This document shows positions 50,641-60,800 of a DNA stretch of 64,000 bases, in pieces. Positions within the stretch are counted from its first letter, which is position 1. Each line of letters starts with the position of its first letter. A program made the translations under genes and the position numbers. The DNA comes from DATGSL01 sp964645585 (lineage in GTDB: Bacteria > Verrucomicrobiota > Verrucomicrobiia > Opitutales > T3Sed10-336): NCBI GenBank assembly GCA_964645585.1, contig CAZYAN010000012.1, positions 12,048-76,047 of the forward strand, written 5' to 3'. The notes beneath the pieces are model-generated. The model was not told the DNA's origin and searched no databases. It saw nothing but the letters and a program-made list of their open reading frames with translations.

Positions 50641-53600
50641 TTATTTTAAGCGCAAACCAACCCTCCAGAAGTTGCGATCGAATCCTTCCGACGGAACCAG
50701 GACTTCAAACATTCCGGGCAGAGGGCTGGTGATCTCCTGAACAGCGGGTGTCCAGTCGCCGCTGAGACCGGGGTTTTCGTAGAGTTCAAACTCAAGGTAG
50801 TTCGCGTACAGTGCCGGAAACTCGAAGGAGATCAGCGTGTGGTCGGGACCGGCCGGCTCGATCAAGAGGACGGGCAGGGTGAGGGCCGCTGCCGGAACCG
50901 TCGAATAGCTCGGAAAGAGAAACGGATCTTTTCCGGCGATGTATTTTTGAAGATTGGAATACCCGTCGTTGTTGATGTCGGCCCACGGGTTGTTGCCAGT
51001 GTCGCCGAAGAAGGCTTTTTCCCACTCATCGCCGAGGAGGTTGCCGTCGGTATCCTCGCCGGTGCCGGATGGGAGCAGAACGACCTCCGCGTCCGGGCGT
51101 CCACCGACATTAATCACTTCGACAGCGGCTCCCGCGCAGGCGGCAAATGGCGCGTCGGTGAAGACTCGTGCCTGAAGCTGCGTTCCCGGCAAAATGCTGA
51201 AATTGCCGGGAAGCCGGAACGCTTGGCCATCGCGATTGAACAGGCTGTACAAGATCGCCGGGAAATTGACTTCGTTGAGGACGAGGCATCCGGGATAAGC
51301 CAGCGAGTCGGGCCGGAACTCGAGCGTGAGGACTTGCACCGGCCGGGGATCCGGAGCACCCAAGGCCGCGTCCAGGCCGTTGAGGGCGCTGGTGTAATTC
51401 GCTGGGGTGAGGGCGGAAAACGGAGCGCCGGCAAGATCGCTGAAGTCGGCGCGGTACGGGGCAGGAATCTCACCGGTTGCAAGAAACGCGCGCAGAACAT
51501 CGATTGGAGGATCGAAGGCGCCGGGGAAGGTGTTGCCGTGCGCGGCGCTGATTCGGAAGATCTCGACAGCCAGATTCCTCAGCGCTTCCATGTCGGGATC
51601 GGCAGATGTTCGAACCGTGTCGCGAATCGCGGCCGCGGCGTCAGTGAGCCGATAGGATGGATGCAGCGGCTGCCAGGTTTCCAGCGCTTGCAGTGCCTCC
51701 TTGGTCGGTGCCAGCGCTCCTTCGGTCGCCTCGCCCATCGATGAAACGGTCTCGACCGAACGGAAGCCGGACAACGAAAGAAAGTTTGGATTCGGCGCCG
51801 GCGGATTGTTTGCATCGGCCGCCGGCGGGGTGAAGGAGCCGGGAAGAAGATTTCGTTCGATGAAACGGAGCAGCAGCCATCGCTCGAAAACCAGCGCGGC
51901 GATCACGTCAACCGAGTCGATGGTCTCGGCCGCGACAGGCGGAGGTTCGCCTGCATAGAAAGCCGCGGCGCCCGCTATCCATTCACCGGCCTCGAGACCG
52001 TGGGTGCCTCCGGTATAGGCGCGCGTGTATTGCGGAAATGCGGGAGCCGCCATCGGCAGCAGACCGAACAATTGCCGCCCGCGATAGCTCGACTCGATGG
52101 CGGGCGGGAGAGGACCTTCGAGCGGAAAGGAAGGGCGGGTCGCCGCGAGATAAACTGTCGCTCCGGCGCCGCCGATATTCGGGAGGAAGGCTGACGGCTC
52201 GCTGAAGGGCGGATTGTGGAGGCCAAGACCTTCGTTTCGGCTGGAGGTTGCGGGAATCGGATCAGCACCTTGCCCAATGAAGGATCCATCGAGTGAATAC
52301 ACGAAAACCTGGTTCCCGGTGTATTCGGTTCCGTCGGGAAGGACCTCGGCCGGATTGGTTGCCAGTCGGCTTCCGGTCGCCGGATTCGCCCCGCCGTCGT
52401 GCGACAGCGGGCGGACGTACAGGTCGACGGCGGTGCCCGCGAGCCAGCGCGGATCGATACCGGAACCGTCCAAAACGTGCTGCAAAGCGGTTGAGAGACC
52501 GCTCGACGCGTCTCCATCCGGCAAGTGGAACGGGTTGAGGCCCAAACCGAGCTTCACGTAATCGGGAACGTTGTCGCCAAGGGAACTGAGTGTATCGGGC
52601 GGTGCGGTGAACTGATAATGCGCCCGGCGGATCGGGGTGCGCTGGCCGGAGCCGTTCTCGCCGTAGTACTCGATCGTTGTTTCCTCGAAGCGCACAAGCC
52701 GGACGAATTTGTCAAACCATATTGCGTAGCCCGGGTCGCTCTCGGCCGGTTCCGGTCCGGGATCGACGTAGGTCTGCCAAGTGCCGCCAGCGTCTCGGAA
52801 ATAGATTGTGAGGCCGGCAGGCATCGAGCTGAAACTGAGTTGAACCGCCTGGGAAAATACACCCGGGCGCGGGGAAATCGCGATCTGGCCAGTCTGTCTT
52901 CCACCGGCACGCGCGAGGGTGAAAACGGAGATGCCGTCATGGTACTGATTCAGCAGCGAGTGGCTGGCACCGGCTGGAAAGCTGCCGAGGTTTGCCGGCA
53001 CGGGATCTCCGAGTCCGTCGAATTCGCCGAGGAAGGATTCCGCGACTACATCGATTGAACCGGGGGCCACGGGCGCCGTTCCGGACGTCCAGTCACGGGC
53101 ATTGCGCAGCATCACCGGACGCGCGGCCGGATCGACGAACGGCTCGGCAGTCAGCAGCACGATGTTGCCGGAGCCGGCGCGCGGGGCGATTTCTCCGAAA
53201 TACTGCAGCGGCTCCGCAGTGTATTGGCCGGTGCCGGGATCCCAAGTGTGCGCGCGGGCGGAAGCGGTGCCACGACCCGCTCCGTCCGAGTAGAGGGCGA
53301 CGAATCCGCCGGCGTTTCCGAGGGCGACAAAGCCGGACAAGGGAAGCGCTGGCGACGGAGCTTCAATAACCTGAATGAGCGATCCGAGCGCATTGCCGCC
53401 GGTGTATTCAAAGATGGATACTTCGGAATAGTCATCTCGCATAACGGCCAAATGAATTTCACCGCCGCCGTCGATTGCCGAGATGGACGCTGCCGGATAG
53501 GGAAGAGAAACCGATTCCGGCGCGCCGGGTGTGTAAACATTCGCGGGATCTTCGGTAATCGAAATCCGCGTCATCAGGTCCTCGCCCGGAAGATAGGCGA

Positions 53601-54471
53601 GCAAGGTTCCATGGGTGTTTCCATTAAACGGGACGAGAAGGTAGCGCGAGTCGACTGGCAGATCGGTGACAGTCAGGCGAACCGGCGATCCCGGTTCATT
53701 GAGAGAAACCACTCGCAGGATCGCGCTGGCCTCCGACCGTTCCATATAAGCGACTGTCGAGTCGAGGCCGGTCTTCAGCACGACGCGGCTAACGTCGTCA
53801 AGGGTGCGGGGCGTGGAAGCAGCGGTCCCGTGCAGCGTCAGCGTGCCTGCCGGCTGATTCGTGTACCGTCCGGCGCGATAGGGATTGGGGGCGCTGTTGA
53901 GGGACGAGGTGAGGAAGAGATCTTCCAGCGAGGTTGTTCCAGCAATCTGCCCGGAAGCGATCGAAAGCGGACCAAGAGCGCCGGCGATATCGTTGGCAAC
54001 CGGACCAGCGGCCGGGTGCAGCGGATCGACGAAGTTCACCCGGTTGGCGTCCGGTGCTGTGACGGCTAAGGAGTAGCGGGCGAGGTCCAGGAAAATGCCT
54101 CCTGTGGCTGCGGTCACTTCCGCGATGCCGGATGCTTCGGGCTCCTGCCAAACAAAACTTCCCGGCACGACCTGACGCCCGAGCCGATAGGCGCCGGAAG
54201 TTCTATCGACGATCACGGTGTCGACGAGCCCGTCGCCCGTGAAGTCCGCCGCCACATGCACCTCCAGCTCGGTATCGGCCACGGTAACCGGCGGCAGCGC
54301 GGCCGCGGCGGGGAGCGCCCAGGCGGCGAACAAGGCGGTCGACAGAACAGCAGGCGTCGCGAGCGCCTTGGCGGCGCGCGACACGGATTGCCGTCCCGGT
54401 GAAATTTCCCTTGCGGGAATCTGGGTCCGGACTTGTGCCCGGCGCCGTTTACAGTTGTTTTCCCATTTCAT
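50641..54471 (-). CDS. Giant exported protein with Ca-binding-like C-terminal module, third gene of operon
   Basis: A 1276-residue protein with an AGGAG site 9 bases before the ATG. After a basic stretch (MKWENNCKRRRAQVRTQIP) comes a hydrophobic segment (TPAVLSTALFAAWALPAAAA), then an FG-GAP-like loop (AADFTGDGLVDTVIVDRTSG). The middle includes a chitobiase-C/Ig-like stretch (AISPRPGVFSQAVQLSFSSM, then LTIYFRDAGGTWQTYVDPG) and a long region of Ala/Pro-rich domains with no recognised fold. The end has DTDGNLLGDEWEKAFFGDTG, INNDGYSNLQKYIAGKDP and a final FWRVGLRLK, the same C-terminal theme as other exported proteins here. It starts 19 bases after the previous gene stops. Function unknown. Confidence 0.7.
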   Translation of the reverse strand: MKWENNCKRRRAQVRTQIPAREISPGRQSVSRAAKALATPAVLSTALFAAWALPAAAALPPVTVADTELEVHVAADFTGDGLVDTVIVDRTSGAYRLGRQVVPGSFVWQEPEASGIAEVTAATGGIFLDLARYSLAVTAPDANRVNFVDPLHPAAGPVANDIAGALGPLSIASGQIAGTTSLEDLFLTSSLNSAPNPYRAGRYTNQPAGTLTLHGTAASTPRTLDDVSRVVLKTGLDSTVAYMERSEASAILRVVSLNEPGSPVRLTVTDLPVDSRYLLVPFNGNTHGTLLAYLPGEDLMTRISITEDPANVYTPGAPESVSLPYPAASISAIDGGGEIHLAVMRDDYSEVSIFEYTGGNALGSLIQVIEAPSPALPLSGFVALGNAGGFVALYSDGAGRGTASARAHTWDPGTGQYTAEPLQYFGEIAPRAGSGNIVLLTAEPFVDPAARPVMLRNARDWTSGTAPVAPGSIDVVAESFLGEFDGLGDPVPANLGSFPAGASHSLLNQYHDGISVFTLARAGGRQTGQIAISPRPGVFSQAVQLSFSSMPAGLTIYFRDAGGTWQTYVDPGPEPAESDPGYAIWFDKFVRLVRFEETTIEYYGENGSGQRTPIRRAHYQFTAPPDTLSSLGDNVPDYVKLGLGLNPFHLPDGDASSGLSTALQHVLDGSGIDPRWLAGTAVDLYVRPLSHDGGANPATGSRLATNPAEVLPDGTEYTGNQVFVYSLDGSFIGQGADPIPATSSRNEGLGLHNPPFSEPSAFLPNIGGAGATVYLAATRPSFPLEGPLPPAIESSYRGRQLFGLLPMAAPAFPQYTRAYTGGTHGLEAGEWIAGAAAFYAGEPPPVAAETIDSVDVIAALVFERWLLLRFIERNLLPGSFTPPAADANNPPAPNPNFLSLSGFRSVETVSSMGEATEGALAPTKEALQALETWQPLHPSYRLTDAAAAIRDTVRTSADPDMEALRNLAVEIFRISAAHGNTFPGAFDPPIDVLRAFLATGEIPAPYRADFSDLAGAPFSALTPANYTSALNGLDAALGAPDPRPVQVLTLEFRPDSLAYPGCLVLNEVNFPAILYSLFNRDGQAFRLPGNFSILPGTQLQARVFTDAPFAACAGAAVEVINVGGRPDAEVVLLPSGTGEDTDGNLLGDEWEKAFFGDTGNNPWADINNDGYSNLQKYIAGKDPFLFPSYSTVPAAALTLPVLLIEPAGPDHTLISFEFPALYANYLEFELYENPGLSGDWTPAVQEITSPLPGMFEVLVPSEGFDRNFWRVGLRLK

Positions 54472-54490
54472 CGAAGAGCACTCCTTGTAT

Positions 54491-57400
54491 TCAGGGAATG
54501 GTTACGGTTCCCGCCGGGATAATTTTGAAGATCTCCTTGGAGATCGGATCGAAGAGCACCAGCAGATAATAGTACGTTGCCCCGATGACCTGGGGCTGTG
54601 TGTCGAGCAGATAAATATCGGCCTTGCTTTGATTGATGTAGGAGTGGCCGACGTGAATGAACGGATCTTGGATGTATTGGCCTTCCACTGTCTCCTCGGC
54701 GACGATGGTCTCCATCAACGGCGAAACCTGTACGATATCGCCGGGCACCTGCGAATAGAGGGTGCCGTCGGGCACTTGCGTCCGGTAGAGGGCCGCCGGG
54801 AGAATTGTGCGCTCCCCGGCCGGCGCGGCAAAATTCGCCTTGAACAGCCAGACATCCACATCGTGCGGCATTTGGATAACGAAGGTTGGGTACCCTTCTT
54901 TCTCGCTAACCGGGCGGAAGTATCCATCCACTTGGCCGATGCGAACACCGACCATCGAACGTTCGTCGATGTAGACAGCGCCGAGGTGCGGACTGAAAGA
55001 GTCAGCCGTGTCGACGCCCGGCAGCGGGCGCGCGGGCCACGGGACGTCGGGTCCGCTGCCTTCCTCCTCGGGCTTCCATTCAAACTCCTCGACATTGCTC
55101 CATGGACCGACCTCGCCGCTGGCGGTTACGGCCGCTACTTTCACGCGCAGCCGTGTACCCGGAAGAACCGGAACGTCGAGCGAAAACATCGCGCCGTCGC
55201 CGAACAGCGGTCCAACCAGTTCGGTATTGAACGAAGCGTAGTCGAAATTTTCCATGACCCCGTTTCCGACATCCTCGGACACGATGTTCGGTGACGGGGT
55301 GTCGGGGTCGTCGTAGAGTAAGTCCGAGGAGGCGGCCGAAATCACGCTCGGTGTCGCGGCGATCCAGAGGCGGAACCGTTCGACGCCGTGGGGCGGGCAG
55401 AACCAGCGGATGCCCGCGTTGGGAACGATGCCGTCGACCTTCGACTCGATTGGTGCCAGCATCGGCTTGGGAATCGGCTGCGTGCCCTGCACAGGAAGGC
55501 ACCCGAGGCGCGTCATTCTGCTGGGGTTTCCGTTGAGGTCAAAGACTTGCAGGAAGAAGCAAAGCTCCGATTCGGTTGCCGGAAGCAGCTCCACGGCGAC
55601 AAAAACCGGGATCAGCGGGTTAAATTCGCCGGAATCTTCATGCACGAGCGTGAGCGGACCATCGTCGATTCGGGCGTAGAGCTTGTATTGAACCGTGCCT
55701 TCGGGAGGCAGAAACTCGACGGTGATTCCCGGATGTTCATCCGGCGGGATGAATTCGGGCGGCGGGATGAGATGGGTTTGGCAATAGCGCGAGCCTTGTC
55801 CGGGAACTTCGATTTGATCAACGCGCTGATACTCCCCCCAGACCGCCCACGGAACTTCGGTCGCGGTATCCGCCGTCGGCACAAGCGGAACGTCGATCGT
55901 GCTCCAGCCGGACACCTCGCCGTGAATCGTCACGGCGCGGGCTTGGAAGTTCCAGAGCTTTTGATCCTGGTTCATTCGAACCTCGCGGTAGGGGAGGGTG
56001 AGCTTTCTTGCATTGTCAGCAAAGGTCACGCGGCCGAGGTCGTGGAAAATCCCTCCCGCTTCGACGCGGCGGAAATCGACCGCGACAATATTCGGTTCAT
56101 TTTCGGGGCGTTCAGCGGTGAGGTAAAAAGTAAGATAGTCGGGATCCGGGCGTTCAATCGGGCGTCGCGCCGGCGATTTTCCTTCAATTTTTGGAACAAC
56201 GCACCAAGTTTGAATGGTGCCGTCGGGCCGTGCCGGACCCACGCGGTCCCGCAAGACACCAGGAGCCGGCGCGCTGTGCCCGGAGAGATTGTAAAAGGGG
56301 GGATCCGCGCAAACCGCCGCGCCGGGAGGAGAGAGCATGCCGTCGTCCACGGCGCGGATCGTGTACCATACGGTGTTGTCGAAAATAAGGCCGGTGGACA
56401 TATCGTAGGGCCCGGGATCCTCCCAGGAGGTTTGCGTATACGGAAGCGGGATCGGTGTAACGAGGTTGACGCTCGGGTCGCCTCCGAGCTGATAGACTTC
56501 GTCGGAACGGCTCCATCGGTAAATGAGGTAACCGGTGGTCTTCTTATCTCCGCTGTTGTCGGGGGCGTCCCAGTGGAGGCGGAGCACTTGCTCTTCGGCG
56601 CCGCCGTTGTAGGTGAACTCGTTGGTGACCTTTAAGCCTCGAGGCGTGCGCGGCGGCATCGTGTCGCAAAAAGTGCCGAGCGTGCCCGGTGAGGTTCCGC
56701 TGTGAATATCGCGTCCAAGGATGTCGCGCACCGTGACAAAATAATAAAACTGGTCGCCATGTTTCGGCGCGGTGTGTGTGTCGGGAAAACCTGGAAATCT
56801 CGTTTCCTCGTCGATATAGAAAAAGACCTCGTGATCCGCGGTCGTCACTTCCGGAGCGGTCAGCATCTGGTCCGGCGTAATGGGTGCTTGGTTCACGCGA
56901 TCGACGCCCGATCCCGGCATTTCGCTCAGTGCGGAGATAATTTCGCCGGATGGCGGTGAACCGGGCCAGCCGTCACCTTCCGCAAAAGTCTTGTCCACCC
57001 GGTAAAGGTTGAAGCCTTGTGTCAGCAATTGCACGCGGCGCAAGGCGTCGGGTGTATCCCAGCGAAGTTTAATGTTCAGGTTGCTGAAGCCTGTTTGCGG
57101 GTTCATGGGCGCCGCCGCGACCGCGGTTGGCGGCGGCAGCAGCACCGGCGCGGCGTGATTGACCGTGACGCGCCCCACAACACCGAGATCCGCGTTTCGG
57201 GCCGAGTCATGTTCGCGGATCTCAAACGTCATGTCCCCCGCGGGCGGAATCGGCAGGGCGACCGCTTGGCCGAGCGCCATATTCAGGGCCGGGTGGCGGC
57301 GGGCGGCAAGAAGGAGGTTCTCGACATGGCGATCTTCAGTGAGGGCGCCGAGGATGACGCCGGAGATTTTTTCCGGCAGGCCGATGGACCCGGTGGCGAG

Positions 57401-57799
57401 ATCCTCGAAGAGATTGGTGATGGTATTCTCGAGAGCGACCGGATCTTCGCCGAGGGCGTGAACCGCGCGATCGACCAAGGCGGAGATGGCGAGCGGATCG
57501 ACTTGCAAATTGACCACGGCCGCCCGCGTATAGGGGCCGAGCGCGTTCGCGGCGCCCTCCTTGACCCAGATGCTGTAGCTGGTGCCGGGCAGCAGCTCGG
57601 GCGCGTTGCTTTGCCAGATCAGGTACGCCCACGTCTGGCCGCCGCCTTCCGCGGTGACGCCGGCGGTGAAAATCGACTCTTGTACGGGGAGAGCGTCCTG
57701 GGCGGAAGCCGACGCGGCGGAGAGCAGAAGCGCTGTTCCCAAGAGGAGAGAGCGAAGAGACGTTCTCCGCGCGGGAAGCCGAGAAAGGAATGTTTTCAT
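54491..57799 (-). CDS. Large exported fibronectin-type protein, second gene of operon
   Basis: The start MKTFLSRLPARRTSLRSLLL at 57799 gives a signal peptide; the longer frame runs back into the upstream gene and is discarded. The 1102-residue protein contains at least three fibronectin-type modules: near residue 250 (NLNIKLRWDTPDALRRVQLL), near 400 (RLHWDAPDNSGDKKTTGYLI) and near 820 (GIRWFCPPHGVERFRLWIA), plus a helical N-terminal part (PLAISALVDRAVHALGEDPV). Domain VRDILGRDIHSGTSPG between modules also looks fibronectin-like. It has no C-terminal DGDG module. It starts 17 bases after the first gene of the operon stops. Role unknown; probably adhesive or scaffold. Confidence 0.7.
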   Translation of the reverse strand: MKTFLSRLPARRTSLRSLLLGTALLLSAASASAQDALPVQESIFTAGVTAEGGGQTWAYLIWQSNAPELLPGTSYSIWVKEGAANALGPYTRAAVVNLQVDPLAISALVDRAVHALGEDPVALENTITNLFEDLATGSIGLPEKISGVILGALTEDRHVENLLLAARRHPALNMALGQAVALPIPPAGDMTFEIREHDSARNADLGVVGRVTVNHAAPVLLPPPTAVAAAPMNPQTGFSNLNIKLRWDTPDALRRVQLLTQGFNLYRVDKTFAEGDGWPGSPPSGEIISALSEMPGSGVDRVNQAPITPDQMLTAPEVTTADHEVFFYIDEETRFPGFPDTHTAPKHGDQFYYFVTVRDILGRDIHSGTSPGTLGTFCDTMPPRTPRGLKVTNEFTYNGGAEEQVLRLHWDAPDNSGDKKTTGYLIYRWSRSDEVYQLGGDPSVNLVTPIPLPYTQTSWEDPGPYDMSTGLIFDNTVWYTIRAVDDGMLSPPGAAVCADPPFYNLSGHSAPAPGVLRDRVGPARPDGTIQTWCVVPKIEGKSPARRPIERPDPDYLTFYLTAERPENEPNIVAVDFRRVEAGGIFHDLGRVTFADNARKLTLPYREVRMNQDQKLWNFQARAVTIHGEVSGWSTIDVPLVPTADTATEVPWAVWGEYQRVDQIEVPGQGSRYCQTHLIPPPEFIPPDEHPGITVEFLPPEGTVQYKLYARIDDGPLTLVHEDSGEFNPLIPVFVAVELLPATESELCFFLQVFDLNGNPSRMTRLGCLPVQGTQPIPKPMLAPIESKVDGIVPNAGIRWFCPPHGVERFRLWIAATPSVISAASSDLLYDDPDTPSPNIVSEDVGNGVMENFDYASFNTELVGPLFGDGAMFSLDVPVLPGTRLRVKVAAVTASGEVGPWSNVEEFEWKPEEEGSGPDVPWPARPLPGVDTADSFSPHLGAVYIDERSMVGVRIGQVDGYFRPVSEKEGYPTFVIQMPHDVDVWLFKANFAAPAGERTILPAALYRTQVPDGTLYSQVPGDIVQVSPLMETIVAEETVEGQYIQDPFIHVGHSYINQSKADIYLLDTQPQVIGATYYYLLVLFDPISKEIFKIIPAGTVTIP

Positions 57800-57816
57800 G
57801 GCGATAGATAGTCTGA

Positions 57817-60800
57817 TCATACTCCCCCGGCCCCGCTCATGGAGCCGTCCGAGCCGATTTCGGTTTCGATCGTGGCGGATTTGCTGAATTTGATGCAGAA
57901 GGCGCACGGACCAATTTCGCCGCTCACCTTTCCTGTGCCTTTCAGGCGTGTCGTCGATCCGGCCCGCAAGCCGATCATGTCGATGCGGCCTTTGATGGAA
58001 ACGAGGCAGAGGACCTCGCCGCCGACACCGAGGGCCGCGCGGGCGCCGTAGGTCGGTCCTTCGATGAAATAGAAGAAGCCGAAACCGGCATCGGCTGTGA
58101 TCTGGAAGAAGCATGACGCCGGGATGCCGAGAATCGCTTCCGACACCGGGATGTGCGCCTCACCGTAGACGTAGGCGCCGGTGAAGGACGGATTTGGCTC
58201 GCCCAGCGCGCTCGCGGCAAACGGATCCCAGAGCTCGATCGGATCCAAGGTGCAGGTTCGTCCAAAGAAGACGCCGCCTTTCGCGCCCCAGGAACCGATC
58301 TGCATCCCGAGGGCGGCGGTGACGTAGTTTTCGGTAGCGCCGAACATTACGCCGCACGCGAAGTCCGTCAGGGTAAATGCCTCGAAACTGACCTCTCCGC
58401 TCGCGAGGGCGAAGCTGCCGCCCATGCCGTTCGGCCGGAGCGTCCAAGCGTCGCCGGTGCTCATCATGCTGAATTTCGCGGTGATATTGACCCGGATCTC
58501 GCCAAGGAAGTTGGCGCCGACATCGAGCGCGCCGATTTCGACTTCGGTCAAGGCCTCGCCGGGCTCGAGCACGATACAGCCCGGCGGCTGGTCGGCGGAG
58601 GTATATTGATTGATTTCCAAGAACGCCTTGATCGAGATCTCGGTCGGGATTTGCATCTCGAACTTGCCGTCGATGCGGACCTTTCGCAGCGCGTCGCCAT
58701 TGAAGATTGCGTAGCCTTGCAGGGAAGCGGAACCCATGCGGTCTGAGAACTCGCCGAGGACCCCGTTCATCGAATCATCAAGATTCGTGAGGAAGCTGCT
58801 GAGTGCTTCTTTGACGAGGGTGTTGACCTGGGCGAACGCACTGTCGAGACCTTGGCGAATCGCGTGTTCGACATCGTAGAGACGCTGCTTGATCGCGACC
58901 TGCGACTGTTCGACGAACGCGGTGTCGAGCAGGCGGTCATAGACGGCGTTGCGAATGAGCGTCTTGATCTCTTCCGGATCGCGAGCGAGGAAGTTTTTGT
59001 TCGGTCCGAATTGCTCAAGCTGCTGCCTCACGTAGAGCTCAGCCTCGATTCGCAGATCTTGAAACTCCGGAGCGGCACCGGTGAAAATGCCTTCAAGGTG
59101 ATCGCTGAAGTCGGTATTAACCACCCCGTCGAGCGTTCCGCGGATTTGGCCGACGACATCGGCGAGCTGCGCGACCACGTCATGGAGCTGGGCGACGGTG
59201 GGTTTGACGTCTTCCAGCAGCGGATCGAGCAGATCGCTCAGCTTCTGGTCGACGCCGGCGGCGCTGAGGATCGACGCCAGCGTCCCGTCGACCTCGGTCG
59301 AGAGCACCTTGATCAGTTCACGGGTCAGGCTCTTGATCGCGAGGAGCTGCTGGGTGTTGGGATCGGTGGCGAGGAAGTCGTCCCGGATCGTCACGAGGCT
59401 GTCTTCGACCACAGTCAGAATGCGCGTCAGCTCGCCAAGGATGCCGAGGGCGTCGCCGATCGCAGGATTGAGCTGGGAGAATACGTTATTCTGCAAATGG
59501 TTTTGAAACTGGGTATTCAATGACGGGACGATGCCATTGCTGGCCCAAGTGCTTCCGGGCGTTGTCCATTCCGTTTGCAGGTAGGCGTAGGTGTTGTCGA
59601 TAAAGGTATCGAGCGGCTCGTCGAGAATTTGGCCGTAGAAGCCGCGGAGGTTGTCGTTGAGCGCGCGGGCGAGATCTTCAATCGCGCTGTCGAGCGAGTC
59701 GAACAGGAGATCGAGCCCGGCGTCGGTGACCGCTTTGAAAACGCCGGTGGCCTCATCGAGCTGATTGACGACGAAATTGGCGAGGTTGATCGTCGGCAGG
59801 CCGTCGTATTCGATGCCGAACGCCAGCTCCGCGCGTTCGGCGCTGAGGTAGGTCAGACGATGGTCGACCTGCACGACCACAAAGTCCCGGGTATCGGCCG
59901 GCGAGTAGCCGTCGCCGGCGTCGAGCGACTCGGCCGCGTCAAGCGATACGAAGCTCCGGGTGCTGCTGTTCCACTGAACCTTGTATTTCAGGACGATTGA
60001 GCCGCCGAGCCAGGTTTGCTGGACGAAGGGGTAGAAGGCCGGACTTGTGCGGTAGGTTTCCAGTGATTCTCCCGTGCCGCCGGCACCGTTCGGATAGGGG
60101 AGGCCGCGGTTCCAAGTATCGTGGTATCCGCTTCCAAAATACGCGCTGTCGGCACCGCCGATTTTCCATTTGCCATTGGCCACGTGGAGGACGGCGGTCC
60201 CCCACGTGCCGGGCGGATCATTTCCTTCGGGCGGGCGATTGGAACTGGTTTGAAGGTGGGCCGGCATCGCTTCGAAGAAGGCAACTTTCAGGCGGCCCGC
60301 GATATTGATGAATCCGGTTCCGACCGGATGTTGAGCTTGGGTAACCTTCCAGTTGTCGCCGGGCTGGCCGGGATTGTTGAAGTAGGCATCGACCGCCGGA
60401 GTAAGGTGGTATTCTTCGTCGCCGCCCTGGGTCGTTTGGCGTTTAGGTCCGCGGATGATCGTCTTGGTCGGCATTTTCAGCCGGGAGTCGATACCCGACA
60501 GTCCAAACTCTTTTGGAATCAGGTTTCCATGATTGAAGACGCCGAGCGTTCCGTGCAGCGGCTCCTTGATGTGGGAGGAATAGCCGGTGACACCGAGCGC
60601 GAGGAAGCCTTCTTTCGGATCGCACGCGTTGTCCGTGACGAACTCCATCGTGTGGAGATCGATCGGGGCGAGCCAGTAGGACAGTGTTTGTTCCCCGCTG
60701 TCCTCCCCGACCTTTGCTTTGTCGAGGCTGCCATTGCAATGGAAGGTCAATTCGTCAAACGCAATGTCGATGTCGGACGGATACGGGAGGTAGATGTCGC

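Noticed and set aside
57800..58114. N-terminal extension of the 1102-residue gene
   Set aside because: It overlaps the end of the 1884-residue gene, and MKTFLSRL at 57799 begins a clear signal peptide.
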